DNA of 64,000 bases from contig NZ_JAIRDQ010000004.1 of NCBI RefSeq assembly GCF_021458635.1, positions 496,001 through 560,000 of the forward strand, in the 5' to 3' direction. Position numbers and translations under genes: made by a program. This DNA comes from Bradyrhizobium monzae (GTDB lineage: Bacteria > Pseudomonadota > Alphaproteobacteria > Rhizobiales > Xanthobacteraceae). The notes below the pieces were generated by a model, which saw only the letters and a program-made list of their open reading frames with translations, was not told the origin of the DNA and searched no databases. Shown here in pieces: positions 7,757-16,548 of this stretch. Numbering within the stretch: position 1 is the first letter of the stretch; every line of letters begins with the position of its first letter.

Positions 7757-9366
7757 GCGCGTTCCAGCGACTTCGGCAGATTGCGCTTGCCATCATCCTG
7801 ACCTGGGGTTGGAAGCGCGCGCTGCTTGCGATGGCGTGCGGTGCACTGTCGGTGCTGGCGCTGGCCCCGTTCAATTTCTTTCCGGTGCTGTTCATCACCT
7901 TCCCCGTCATGGTCTGGCTGATCGACGGCGCCGGGGCCGGACGCTATCGCGGCGTCCCTGCCGCAGCGCTGACCGGCTACTGGTTCGGGCTCGGCTATTT
8001 CGTCCCCGGCCTCTACTGGATCGGCATCGCCTTCTTTGTCGATGCGGATGTGTTCGCCTGGCTGACGCCGTTCGCCGTGCTGGGCCTGCCGGCCTATCTC
8101 TCCATCTTCACCGCGATCGGCTTCGCGTTGGCCCGCCTGCTCTGGACCAAGGATGCCACCCGCGTTCTCGCACTCGCCGCGAGCCTCACCGTCAGTGAAT
8201 GGTTGCGCGGGCACGTGCTCACGGGCTTTCCATGGAACGCTTTCGGCTATGCGCTGTCGGAGCCGCTGGCGCTGGCGCAGACCGCATCGCTGATCGGTCA
8301 GTGGGGCATGACGTTCCTCACGGTTGCGATCTTCGCGAGCCCCGCCGTACTGATCGACCGCACGCGCGACCGTCGCCCGGCCTGGCGCGTGCCGGCCGGG
8401 GCCGTTGCGCTGCTGGTCGCGATGGGCATCTTCGGCGCCATCCGCATGGCGCTGCATCCGACCACGATGGTTGCGGGTGCGAAGCTGCGCCTGATGCAGC
8501 CGAACCTGCAGCAAGACCAAAAGTTCAACTACTCCGCCAAGGCGGAGGTGATGAAGAAATATCTCGCGCTGTCGGACCGCGCCTCCGGACCGCAATCGAC
8601 CGGCGTGAGCGCCGCCACGATCTTGATCTGGCCGGAATCCGCCTTTCCGTTTTTCCTGACCCGCGAAGCGGACGCGATGGCGCAAATCGCAGAGCTGCTG
8701 CCCAAGGGCACGGTGCTGATCACAGGATCGGTCCGCGCCCCCGATCTGCCGCCGGGCACGCCGATCACCCGGGCCTACAATTCGATTTACGTGATCGATC
8801 ACGACGGCAGCGTGCTTGCGGTCTACGACAAGCTGCATCTGGTTCCGTTCGGCGAGTTTCTTCCCTACCAGAATTTGATGGAGAAGCTCGGCTTCGAACA
8901 ACTGACGCGGATGCGCGGCGGCTTCATTGCCGGCACGGTGCGCCACGTGCTGCCGGTGCCGGGCGCACCGCCTGCGCTGCCGTCGATCTGCTACGAGGCG
9001 ATTTTCCCCGGCGAGGTCGGAACGCGTGACGAGCGCCCGGGCTGGATGGTAAATCTCACCAATGACGGCTGGTTCGGCATCTCGACCGGTCCGTACCAGC
9101 ATCTGGAGCAGGCGCGGATGCGCGCCATCGAGCTTGGACTGCCGCTGGTCCGCTCCGCAAACACCGGCATCTCGGCGGTGATCGATCCGGTGGGACGCAC
9201 CGTGGCGAGCCTCGGTCTCGGAATCGAAGGCATTTTGGATGCAGCCCTGCCCACCGCAATCCCGCCAACCATCTATGCGAGAGTCGGCGACATCCCCGCA
9301 GCCATGCTGGTCGCGCTGGCTGTGATTTTGGCGGTGCGACGGCGTGTTGCCAAACGGCACCCCTGA
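7753..9366 (+). CDS. lnt: Apolipoprotein N-acyltransferase
   Basis: Lnt adds the third acyl chain to the N-terminal Cys of lipoproteins in the inner membrane. The 537 residues have about eight hydrophobic segments in the first 230 residues and a last one at 510-530, bracketing a periplasmic nitrilase-like domain. The catalytic triad is visible: Glu in IWPESAFPF, Lys in YDKLHLVPFGE, and Cys in PSICYEAIFPGE. It starts at GTG 7753, overlapping corC. In Sinorhizobium the ortholog is the acid-tolerance gene actA, which lies next to the regulator phrR, and a phrR-like gene follows here too. Confidence 0.95.
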   Translation: MSAFQRLRQIALAIILTWGWKRALLAMACGALSVLALAPFNFFPVLFITFPVMVWLIDGAGAGRYRGVPAAALTGYWFGLGYFVPGLYWIGIAFFVDADVFAWLTPFAVLGLPAYLSIFTAIGFALARLLWTKDATRVLALAASLTVSEWLRGHVLTGFPWNAFGYALSEPLALAQTASLIGQWGMTFLTVAIFASPAVLIDRTRDRRPAWRVPAGAVALLVAMGIFGAIRMALHPTTMVAGAKLRLMQPNLQQDQKFNYSAKAEVMKKYLALSDRASGPQSTGVSAATILIWPESAFPFFLTREADAMAQIAELLPKGTVLITGSVRAPDLPPGTPITRAYNSIYVIDHDGSVLAVYDKLHLVPFGEFLPYQNLMEKLGFEQLTRMRGGFIAGTVRHVLPVPGAPPALPSICYEAIFPGEVGTRDERPGWMVNLTNDGWFGISTGPYQHLEQARMRAIELGLPLVRSANTGISAVIDPVGRTVASLGLGIEGILDAALPTAIPPTIYARVGDIPAAMLVALAVILAVRRRVAKRHP

Positions 9367-9597
9367 TCGCACTGCAGCTAGCGGCTTCTGGCGAGGCGCC
9401 GGGAAACTTTTGACAACCGCAGTCCCACGGTTGACATACTGCTCGCGGGCTCCCCATTCTGCACCCGCTGCACAAGACAGCGGTGCATTGCTAAATTTCT
9501 CCGCAATGTTTCCCCAATCAGGGTGAAGTTTTGACGTCGCTGTCACCCGAGGCAATAGTTTCATTGCGCCGACGGTGGTGTTTGGAGGGCTGAGGAA

Positions 9598-10011
9598 ATG
9601 TCGAAAGCGCCCAACCCTGTTGACAAATATGTCGGCAGTCGCGTGCGCATGCGCCGCATCATGTTGGGCATGAGTCAGGAAAAGCTTGGTGAAGCTTTGG
9701 GCCTGACTTTCCAGCAGATTCAGAAGTACGAGAAGGGCACGAACCGCGTTGGAGCAAGCCGAATCCAGCAGATCGCCGAGATTCTGCAGGTGCCGGTGTC
9801 GTTCCTGTTCGAGGGTGGACCGAGCGGCGTCGCCGGCCCCGACGGCTTCGCGGAAGGTGCATCGCCCTCTTATGTCTCCGACTTCCTCGCGACCTCCGAA
9901 GGGCTCGCGCTGACCAAGGCGTTCACCCGAATCACCGATTCGAAGCTGCGCCGTTCGATCGTCGATCTCGTCGAGCAGATCGCCGCCCGCGAAGGCCCTG
10001 ACAAGCGCTGA
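9598..10011 (+). CDS. XRE-family transcriptional regulator (PhrR-like)
   Basis: A 137-residue protein with a Cro/C1 helix-turn-helix at about residues 14-68; the helices are MSQEKLGEALGLTFQQIQKYEKG and a second one ending VPVSFLFEG. The C-terminal helix (LTKAFTRITDSKLRRSIVDLVEQIA) probably dimerises. It resembles PhrR of Sinorhizobium medicae, a low-pH-induced regulator encoded beside actA (lnt). A strong GGAGGGCTGAGG ribosome site precedes ATG 9598. The 231-bp gap after lnt suggests its own promoter; two TTGACA hexamers (9410 and 9431) are present, but no good -10 follows either. Targets are unknown. Confidence 0.85.
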   Translation: MSKAPNPVDKYVGSRVRMRRIMLGMSQEKLGEALGLTFQQIQKYEKGTNRVGASRIQQIAEILQVPVSFLFEGGPSGVAGPDGFAEGASPSYVSDFLATSEGLALTKAFTRITDSKLRRSIVDLVEQIAAREGPDKR

Positions 10012-10126
10012 CGCGCCAACTCATTCCGATTTGAGACTGCGCCAAATCTGGCTTATGTCGTCATTTGCGGCCGCTCTTCAGCGCGCCTCCGCCGAGATGA
10101 TGCGATTCGAAGGCACAGATATTTTC

Positions 10127-11254
10127 ATGGCGAACTCCAACTCGTTCGATTCCCAAACTATTCTCGCCGGTATCCGCCGCTGGGTGGAGATCGAGACGCC
10201 GACGGAGGTGCCTGACCAGGTCAACAGGCTGGTCTCCGTGGTCGCCGACCATTACCGCGATCTGCCCGTCACGCTCGACCGCGTCGCCGGCGTCGATGGC
10301 TGCGGCGATCATCTTGTGGTGCGTTCGACCTGGGGTCAGGACCGCCCCGGTATCCTGGTGCTCAGCCATCTCGATACCGTCCATCCCATGGGCTTCATCG
10401 AACGTCTGCCGTTCAAGGTCGAAGGCGACAGCGCGTTCGGTCCCGGCATCTACGACATGAAGGGCGGTGCCTACATCGCCTATCACGCCTTTCGAGAGCT
10501 TTGCGCTGCGCCCGAGCGTCCGCCGCTCGGCATCACCCACATGTTCACCTCCGACGAGGAGATCGGCAGCCCGACCTCGCGCGCGCTCATCGAGGCCGAA
10601 GGGCGCAAGGCCAGATACGTGCTGGTGACGGAACCGGCGCGCGACGGCGGCAAGATCGTCACCGGGCGCAAGGGCGTCGGGCGCTTCAAGATTTACATCA
10701 AGGGCGTGCCCGCACATGCCGGCTCGCGCCCCGAAGACGGCCGCAGCGCCGTGCGCGAGCTCGCAAACGTCATCCAGACGCTCGATGGGATGAACGACCT
10801 GAAGCGCGGCGTCACCGTCAATGTCGGCGTGGTGCGCGGCGGCACGCGGCCCAACGTCACGCCAGAGGAGGCCTATGCCGAAGTCGATCTGCGCGTGCCT
10901 GGCTTCAACGATGCGGAAGAATTCGTCGGCAAGATCCTCGGACTGACATCGAAGACCGATGGCGTCACCGTCACCGTCACCGGCGAGCTCAATCGCCCTC
11001 CCTACGAGAAAGGCAATGCCGGCGCCTCGCTGTACGAGCACGCGAAGACGATTGCCGCGGAGATCGGTTTCGAGCTGATCGACACCCACACCGGCGGCGG
11101 CTCGGACGGCAATTTCACCGCGCCCCATACCGGCACGCTCGACGGACTCGGCGTCGACGGCAAGGGCGCACACACCCATTATGAGCAGCTCTACGTCTCC
11201 TCGCTCGAGCCGCGCGCGCGGCTGCTCCACCGCCTGTACCAGACGCTGCGATGA
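10127..11254 (+). CDS. M20 metallopeptidase, glutamate carboxypeptidase type
   Basis: A 375-residue M20A-type zinc peptidase resembling carboxypeptidase G2. The metal and catalytic residues are in place: HLDTVHP (zinc His and catalytic-loop Asp), YDMKGG (bridging Asp), SDEEIGS (general-base Glu and zinc Glu), TEPA and GAHTHYEQ (last zinc His). The lid/dimer domain is the central VGRFKIYIKGVPAHAGSRPEDG region. The ATG at 10127 gives the family's N-terminus; a TTG at 10031 would add 32 non-conserved residues. No signal peptide is seen with this start, so it is probably cytoplasmic. Substrate likely a C-terminal glutamate in folate- or peptide-like compounds, but this is inference. It overlaps trmB (ATGA). 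Confidence 0.87.
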   Translation: MANSNSFDSQTILAGIRRWVEIETPTEVPDQVNRLVSVVADHYRDLPVTLDRVAGVDGCGDHLVVRSTWGQDRPGILVLSHLDTVHPMGFIERLPFKVEGDSAFGPGIYDMKGGAYIAYHAFRELCAAPERPPLGITHMFTSDEEIGSPTSRALIEAEGRKARYVLVTEPARDGGKIVTGRKGVGRFKIYIKGVPAHAGSRPEDGRSAVRELANVIQTLDGMNDLKRGVTVNVGVVRGGTRPNVTPEEAYAEVDLRVPGFNDAEEFVGKILGLTSKTDGVTVTVTGELNRPPYEKGNAGASLYEHAKTIAAEIGFELIDTHTGGGSDGNFTAPHTGTLDGLGVDGKGAHTHYEQLYVSSLEPRARLLHRLYQTLR

Positions 11255-11961
11255 GCGAACGCAAATCAGATCCCGATCGCGCGGACGGCGAGCGTGCCTT
11301 CTTCGGACGGCGCAAGGGACATAAGCTCAGGCAGCACCAGGCCGAGCTGGTCGATCATCTGCTGCCGCATCTTGCGCTCGACATCACGACCGAGAGGCCG
11401 GCGAGCGCCGCTGAGATCTTCGATCCCGCAGCCGAAGACTTGCGGCTCGAGATCGGCTTCGGTGGCGGCGAGCATCTCGCCGCGGAGGCGCAAAACTTCA
11501 CGACGACGGGCTTCATCGGCTGCGAGCCCTATGTCAACGGCATGGCAAAAATCCTCGCGCAGATCGAGGCGGCCAACATCACCAACATCCGCCTGTTCGC
11601 CGGCGATGCCGCCGAACTGCTGGCCTGGCTGCCGGACGCCTCGCTGTCGCGGATCGATCTGATCCATCCCGATCCCTGGCCGAAGCGGCGACACTGGAAG
11701 CGGCGCTTCGTTCAGGACCGGACGATCGTCGCCATGGCGCGCGTGCTGAAGCCGGGCGGTGAATTTCGTTTCGTCTGCGATATCGACGATTACTGCGCCT
11801 GGACGCTCTCGCATCTTGCGCGCGCGCCGGATTTTCAGTGGCTTGCGGAACGCGCCGATGATTTTCGCCAGCCCTGGGCCGGCTACACCATGACGCGCTA
11901 TGGACGTAAGGCCGCGCGCGAGGGACGCAAGGCGGCGTACTTGCGGTTTCGCAGGCGTTAG
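11251..11961 (+). CDS. trmB: tRNA (guanine-N7-)-methyltransferase TrmB
   Basis: TrmB makes m7G46 in the variable loop of tRNA using SAM. The 236 residues contain the SAM loop LEIGFGGGEHLA (about 66-77) and the signature IHPDPWPKRRHWKRR (about 139-153), which contributes to tRNA and guanine binding. The basic N-terminal segment (FFGRRKGHKLRQHQ) is typical of Rhizobiales. It overlaps the M20 peptidase by four bases, so the two are coupled. Its TAG stop overlaps the TAA stop of the opposite-strand DUF2336 gene. Confidence 0.95.
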   Translation: MSERKSDPDRADGERAFFGRRKGHKLRQHQAELVDHLLPHLALDITTERPASAAEIFDPAAEDLRLEIGFGGGEHLAAEAQNFTTTGFIGCEPYVNGMAKILAQIEAANITNIRLFAGDAAELLAWLPDASLSRIDLIHPDPWPKRRHWKRRFVQDRTIVAMARVLKPGGEFRFVCDIDDYCAWTLSHLARAPDFQWLAERADDFRQPWAGYTMTRYGRKAAREGRKAAYLRFRRR

Positions 11962-13040
11962 ATCGCTCGCCGGTTGCGCCAGAAATTCACGACGCGCTCG
12001 GCGGTCGCCGGCATCAGGCGGGTGAAATTGATCCGCGACTGCTCGAGATCGGCATCGGCCGGCATGCGATGCGGCCCGTACCACATCAGGATCAGCGCGC
12101 GCACCGTGGGCCAGCCGAGATTCAGGACGCGGCCGAGGATCAGGATCGGATCGTAGCGGTCGCCTGCGATCAGGCGGTCGAGCATCGATAGCCTGACGCC
12201 AGCCATCGCCGAGAGCGTGGCGACCGATTCCTCGTATTTCTGCGCCTTGGCAAAACCAAGCAGCGCGCTTTCGCCGAGATGGCCGCCGCGCTGCAGATCA
12301 AGCACCGTACGTTGCGCGGCGGAGAAATCGCGCCGCGGGCCGGGCGGCAGCGCGGCGTCCTCGATCGAGGCCATGGCGCGTTTGATCTCGACCTGGCGCG
12401 TCGGATTGACCACGCTGGAGAGACGACGGCGAATGACATCGAGCGTGCCGTCCAGGAGTTCTTTAAGATGCTCGCCGGAGATATCGTCGCGCTGGCCGAT
12501 CTTGAGCGTCAGCACGCCATCCCGGCTCGCGCGCTTGATCAGTTCCGAATAGCCGCCCGCTGAGAAGGACGCACCGGCATTGCCGGCGGCACGACGCACC
12601 ACGTCGCGATCGCCGCGCTCGACCAGCACGTCGGTGATCTCAGTCGACAGGGTCGGCCGTTCCGTCATCGCCAGCAGATGGCCCTGGCCCTTCAGCCGGG
12701 CGATCTCGACGAGTGCGGCTTCATCGAGCACGGGCGAACGGCGCAACACCGGACCCGCCACCAGGATTTCGTTTTCGCGCGCGAGCTGGCCGACCAGATG
12801 AGGCGGTGCATTATCCAGCCGCGAGAAGCGCTCGGCGAGATCGACGCGCGAGGCAAGCTCCGCATGCGGGACGAGATCGATCAGGAGATCGTCGAAGAGA
12901 TCGACGAGCTCGGGACGGAGTTTTGAGGCGTCCTGAAAGAACAGCGCGGCAATGGCGCTCGCGATCTCGCCACGACGCCGGGGATCGCCGCGTTTGACGA
13001 TATCGTCCAGTCCGGGAATGAGCGACGTGGCAACGGTCAT
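11958..13040 (-). CDS. DUF2336 domain protein
   Basis: A 360-residue, largely helical protein of the DUF2336 family, common in Rhizobiales and Caulobacterales and of unknown function. It consists of repeated short helices of HEAT-like character (for example VDLAERFSRLDNAPPHLVGQLARENEILVA split across helices), with no catalytic motif, no signal peptide and no membrane segment. The ATG at 13040 (MTVATSLIPGLDDIV) was chosen; the frame stays open upstream to 13172, but that part is rich in Arg/Pro and overlaps the rimP leader side. It is convergent with trmB, the stop codons overlapping by two bases. Its 5' end faces the rimP operon divergently. Confidence 0.78.
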   Translation of the reverse strand: MTVATSLIPGLDDIVKRGDPRRRGEIASAIAALFFQDASKLRPELVDLFDDLLIDLVPHAELASRVDLAERFSRLDNAPPHLVGQLARENEILVAGPVLRRSPVLDEAALVEIARLKGQGHLLAMTERPTLSTEITDVLVERGDRDVVRRAAGNAGASFSAGGYSELIKRASRDGVLTLKIGQRDDISGEHLKELLDGTLDVIRRRLSSVVNPTRQVEIKRAMASIEDAALPPGPRRDFSAAQRTVLDLQRGGHLGESALLGFAKAQKYEESVATLSAMAGVRLSMLDRLIAGDRYDPILILGRVLNLGWPTVRALILMWYGPHRMPADADLEQSRINFTRLMPATAERVVNFWRNRRAI

Positions 13041-13189
13041 GAAACGCAACTCGAATTTGGCACGCCGTGGGCGCGCCATAGCCTCAAGCCGCCCCACAAC
13101 CGGGAAATTTAGGCCCGGTTCGTGAAAGAAGCGTTGCTCCCGGGGGCCTGCCGGGCTGCAAAAAGCCCGCATCCGGCTGCGATGGGCCT

Positions 13190-13284
13190 TGTCCGGAGTG
13201 GCGGAAAGGGCTATATCAGCGCCAATTCATCTTCTCATACGATCCGCGTAGTGAGAGTGGGCCCGAAAGGACCCGCTCTTTTTT
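13190..13284 (+). ncRNA. rimP leader, putative transcription attenuator
   Basis: The 367 bp between the DUF2336 start and rimP hold no gene. A run ending in a textbook intrinsic terminator (13253-13284) lies about 120 bases upstream of rimP. This matches the known alphaproteobacterial rimP-leader motif, a presumed attenuator before the rimP-nusA-infB operon (Rfam family recalled as RF01770). The upstream boundary is approximate. The ligand or signal is not known. Confidence 0.7.
13253..13284 (+). terminator. Attenuator hairpin of the rimP leader
   Basis: Bases 13253-13264 pair with 13269-13280 around a GAAA tetraloop; the stem has 11 pairs including two wobbles and one C-A mismatch, and is followed by T residues to 13284. 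It lies upstream of, and on the same strand as, rimP, so full readthrough is needed for operon expression unless a promoter lies between 13285 and 13407. Confidence 0.85.
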
Positions 13285-13407
13285 ATTACCTGAACGCGGC
13301 TTGGCGGAAGATGCGGCCCGACTGAGCGTCGGGAAAGTTCCGAAGCGGGCTTCGACGTTTTGACCAAGCCTTAACCATCGAGACTATCGAGCGCCTTGAC
13401 CCCTGAT

Positions 13408-14163
13408 ATGACCGAACCGAACACTGGTTCCACCGAGGCCGAGTTGCTGGCCGAGCCGAGGCTCGTGGTCGAGCCGGGCGCGGCGGCGCGGGTGTCTGCG
13501 GTCGCGGCTCCCGTGCTCGAGGGCATGGGTTACCGGCTGGTGCGGATCCGCATCTCCGGCGACGCCGGCTGCACCGTGCAGATCATGGCCGAGCGGCCGG
13601 ACGGCTCGATGCAGCTCGAGGATTGCGAGGCGATCTCGCGAGCCCTGTCGCCCGTGCTCGACGTCGCCGACCCCATCGATCGCGCCTATCGGCTGGAGAT
13701 CTCATCGCCGGGGATCGACCGTCCGCTGGTGCGCCGCTCCGATTTCGAGCGCTATTCCGGCCATCTGGTGAAGATCGACATGGCGGTCGCCCATGAGGGG
13801 CGCAAGCGGTTCCGTGGCACCCTCGGTGCCGTCGAAGGTGATCGCGTGCATCTGCATCGCGACGATGCCAAGGCGGACGCCGATGCCGACGTGCTCCTGA
13901 CCATGGAAGATATCGGCGAGGCGCGGCTGGTCCTGACCGACGAGCTGATCGCGGAATCCATGCGCCGCGGCAAGGCCGAGGAGCGCCAGATGCGCCGCGA
14001 TCTCGGCATCGCGCCGCCGCCGGCACCGCACGCGGAGATCAGCGCGAAGACCACCAAGAACACCAAGCCGCAAAAGAAGCCGGCCCCGACCAATACAAAG
14101 AAGCATCGCCTTGCTGCCGAACGTGCGCGGCGCGGCGAGATCGAGCCTGACGAAGGAGACTAG
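13408..14163 (+). CDS. rimP: Ribosome maturation factor RimP
   Basis: RimP assists 30S subunit maturation. The 251 residues include the N-terminal alpha/beta domain (about 25-105, with DCEAISRALSPVLD and YRLEISSPGIDRPL) and the C-terminal SH3-like domain (about 106-175). A long Lys/Pro-rich tail follows (KTTKNTKPQKKP), longer than in E. coli RimP (about 150 residues) and typical of Rhizobiales. The ATG at 13408 is preferred to TTG 13396. First gene of the operon behind the attenuator; nusA starts two bases after its stop. Confidence 0.94.
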   Translation: MTEPNTGSTEAELLAEPRLVVEPGAAARVSAVAAPVLEGMGYRLVRIRISGDAGCTVQIMAERPDGSMQLEDCEAISRALSPVLDVADPIDRAYRLEISSPGIDRPLVRRSDFERYSGHLVKIDMAVAHEGRKRFRGTLGAVEGDRVHLHRDDAKADADADVLLTMEDIGEARLVLTDELIAESMRRGKAEERQMRRDLGIAPPPAPHAEISAKTTKNTKPQKKPAPTNTKKHRLAAERARRGEIEPDEGD

Positions 14164-14165
14164 CC

Positions 14166-15773
14166 ATGGCAGTCAGCGCCAATCGACTTGAATTGCTCCA
14201 GATCGCCGACGCCGTCGCCCGCGAGAAATCGATCGACCGCGGCATCGTCATCGCGGCGATGGAAGATGCCATCGCCAAGGCGGCGCGGGCCCGCTACGGC
14301 AGCGAGACTGACGTTCACGCCGAGATCGACCCGAAGAAGGGCGAGCTGCGGCTGTCGCGCCACATGCTGGTCGTCGACAAGGTCGAAAACCACTCCAACC
14401 AGATTTCGCTGGTCGACGCGCAGCGCGCCAATCCCGGCGCCCAGGTTGGCGACACCATCGCCGACACCCTGCCGCCGCTGGAATACGGCCGCATCGCCGC
14501 GCAATCGGCCAAGCAGGTGATCGTGCAGAAGGTGCGCGAGGCCGAGCGCGACCGGCAATATCAGGAATTCAAGGACCGCATCGGCGACATCGTCAACGGC
14601 GTCGTCAAGCGCGTCGAATATGGCAGCGTGATCGTCGATCTCGGCCGCGGTGAAGCCATCATCCGCCGCGACGAGATGCTGCCGCGCGAAGTGTTCCGCA
14701 ACGGCGACCGCGTCCGCGCCTACATCTTCGACGTCCGCCGCGAGACCCGCGGTCCGCAGATCTTCCTGTCCCGCACCCATCCGCAGTTCATGGCGAAGCT
14801 GTTCGCCCAGGAAGTGCCTGAGATCTATGACGGCATCGTCGAGATCAAGGCGGTCGCCCGCGATCCGGGCTCGCGCGCGAAGATCGGCGTGATTTCCCGC
14901 GATTCCTCGGTCGATCCGGTCGGCGCCTGCGTCGGTATGCGCGGCTCGCGCGTGCAGGCCGTCGTGAACGAACTGCAGGGCGAGAAGATCGACATCATTC
15001 CCTGGTCGCCCGACATTGCAACCTTCGTGGTCAACGCGCTGGCGCCGGCTGAAGTCTCCAAGGTCGTCATCGACGAAGACCGCGAGCGCATCGAGGTCGT
15101 GGTGCCCGACACCAATAACCAGCTTTCGCTGGCGATCGGCCGGCGCGGCCAGAACGTCCGTCTCGCCTCGCAGCTCACCGGCTGGGACATCGACATCCTG
15201 ACCGAGCAGGAGGAATCGGAGCGCCGCCAGGCCGACTTCGAGAACTCCACCCGCGTCTTCATGGAATCGCTCAATGTCGACGAGGTGGTCGGCCAGCTGC
15301 TCGCGTCCGAGGGCTTCACCTCGGTCGAGGAACTCGCGATGGTGGACCTCAAGGAGCTCGCCGGGATCGAGGGTTTCGACGAAGAGACAGCGCAGGAGCT
15401 CCAGAACCGCGCCCGCGAATATCTCGATCAGCAGGAAGCCGAGATCGAGGCCCGCCGCAAGGAACTCGGCGTCGAGGACGCCGTGAAGGACGTGCCCGGC
15501 GTGACCTCGAAGATGCTGGTGAAGTTCGGCGAGAACGACATCAAGTCGGTCGAGGATCTCGCCGGCTGCGCCACCGACGATCTGGTCGGCTGGACCGAGC
15601 GCAAGGAAGGCGGCGAGCAGACCAAATTCGCCGGTGCGCTCGACGGCCTCGGCGTCTCCCGCGACGATGCGGAAGCCATGATCATGCAGGCCCGCGTCAA
15701 GGCCGGCTGGATCACCGAGGCTGACCTCGCCAAGCCCGAAGAGGCTGAAGCGACCGAAGATCAGCCGGCTTAA
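14166..15773 (+). CDS. nusA: Transcription termination/antitermination factor NusA
   Basis: NusA binds RNA polymerase and nascent RNA to modulate pausing, termination and antitermination. The 535 residues show the N-terminal RNAP-binding domain (1-130), the S1 domain (about 135-200, GDIVNGVVKRVEYGSVIVDLG), KH1 and KH2 (about 205-345, including GACVGMRGSRVQAVVNELQGEKIDI and AIGRRGQNVRLASQL split), and two C-terminal helix-hairpin-helix acidic repeats (about 350-520) as in E. coli. It is placed between rimP and ylxR. NusA may act on the operon's own attenuator, as an inference. Confidence 0.96.
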   Translation: MAVSANRLELLQIADAVAREKSIDRGIVIAAMEDAIAKAARARYGSETDVHAEIDPKKGELRLSRHMLVVDKVENHSNQISLVDAQRANPGAQVGDTIADTLPPLEYGRIAAQSAKQVIVQKVREAERDRQYQEFKDRIGDIVNGVVKRVEYGSVIVDLGRGEAIIRRDEMLPREVFRNGDRVRAYIFDVRRETRGPQIFLSRTHPQFMAKLFAQEVPEIYDGIVEIKAVARDPGSRAKIGVISRDSSVDPVGACVGMRGSRVQAVVNELQGEKIDIIPWSPDIATFVVNALAPAEVSKVVIDEDRERIEVVVPDTNNQLSLAIGRRGQNVRLASQLTGWDIDILTEQEESERRQADFENSTRVFMESLNVDEVVGQLLASEGFTSVEELAMVDLKELAGIEGFDEETAQELQNRAREYLDQQEAEIEARRKELGVEDAVKDVPGVTSKMLVKFGENDIKSVEDLAGCATDDLVGWTERKEGGEQTKFAGALDGLGVSRDDAEAMIMQARVKAGWITEADLAKPEEAEATEDQPA

Positions 15774-15795
15774 GGGCAAGGAGAATGTCGCCCGG

Positions 15796-16479
15796 ATGCT
15801 CACCGATACTGACCCCGAACTTGACCATGGGCCGCGGACCGAAAGGTCCGCCACCATGCGCATGTGCGCGGTCAGTCGCGAGATCCGGCCGATCGACGAG
15901 CTGATCCGCTTCGTCGTATCGCCGCAAGGCGACATAGTTCCCGATCTCAAGCGCAAGCTGCCCGGCCGGGGCATGTGGGTCACGGCATCGCGACAGGTGG
16001 TTGCGGAAGCCGTTCGTCGTCACCAATTTACCAAGGCCTTCAAGCGCGACTTGCGCATTCCCCAGACGCTTCCCACCGACATCGATGCGCTCCTGGTTCG
16101 GAGCGTGACCGAAGCCCTTGGGATTGCCGCCAAGGCGGGCCAGATCGTTGCCGGCTTCGGCAAGGTCGAAAGCGCCCTGCGGGGAGGCACGGTCGAGGTC
16201 CTGATCCATGCCAGCGACGGGGCCGCGGACGGAATCCGCAAATTGGACACGCTGGCGCGTCAAAATGACGGAAATCGCGGCTCCCAGCCGCCGATTCCCG
16301 TCGTCACGGCCCTGAAATCGATAGAATTGGATTTGGCACTTACCCGGTCAAATGTGATACATGCTGCCCTGCTCGCGGGCCCGGCGAGCAAGTCATTCCT
16401 GTCACGTAGCCAGATGCTGGTCCGATACCGGATGGCGGACGCTGACAAGACTGCCGAAAAGCCCGGCCAGGATTTCTGA
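15796..16479 (+). CDS. ylxR: YlxR-type RNA-binding protein with L7Ae-like domain
   Basis: A 227-residue two-domain protein. The N-terminal DUF448/YlxR domain (about 20-100) has the signature RMCAVSREIRPIDELIRFV and the loop PGRGMWV. The second domain (about 105-185, starting SVTEALGIAAKAGQIVAGFGKVESAL) resembles the L7Ae/YlxQ RNA-binding fold. In Gram-positives these are two separate genes (ylxR, ylxQ) in the same position between nusA and infB, so this is their fused alphaproteobacterial version. The start at ATG 15796 follows an AAGGAGA site; ATG 15785 is out of frame. Its exact function in translation or RNase P activity is not settled. Confidence 0.87.
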   Translation: MLTDTDPELDHGPRTERSATMRMCAVSREIRPIDELIRFVVSPQGDIVPDLKRKLPGRGMWVTASRQVVAEAVRRHQFTKAFKRDLRIPQTLPTDIDALLVRSVTEALGIAAKAGQIVAGFGKVESALRGGTVEVLIHASDGAADGIRKLDTLARQNDGNRGSQPPIPVVTALKSIELDLALTRSNVIHAALLAGPASKSFLSRSQMLVRYRMADADKTAEKPGQDF

Positions 16480-16548
16480 AGATAACGACGACCCAATAAG
16501 ACGGTGCGGCAACGCACAACACTGACAAATCAGGATTAGGACTGCTGA

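Noticed and set aside
9410..9460. Possible promoters before the XRE gene (two TTGACA hexamers)
   Set aside because: No acceptable -10 hexamer at 16-18 bp from either, so not called.
7567..9564. 665-codon antisense frame over corC and lnt
   Set aside because: It spans two real genes on the other strand and the intergenic region, and its sequence is rich in Arg/Gly/Gln with no domain.
14160..15983. 607-codon antisense frame opposite nusA
   Set aside because: Mirror of nusA codon periodicity; repeated Leu/Asp/His runs with no recognisable fold.
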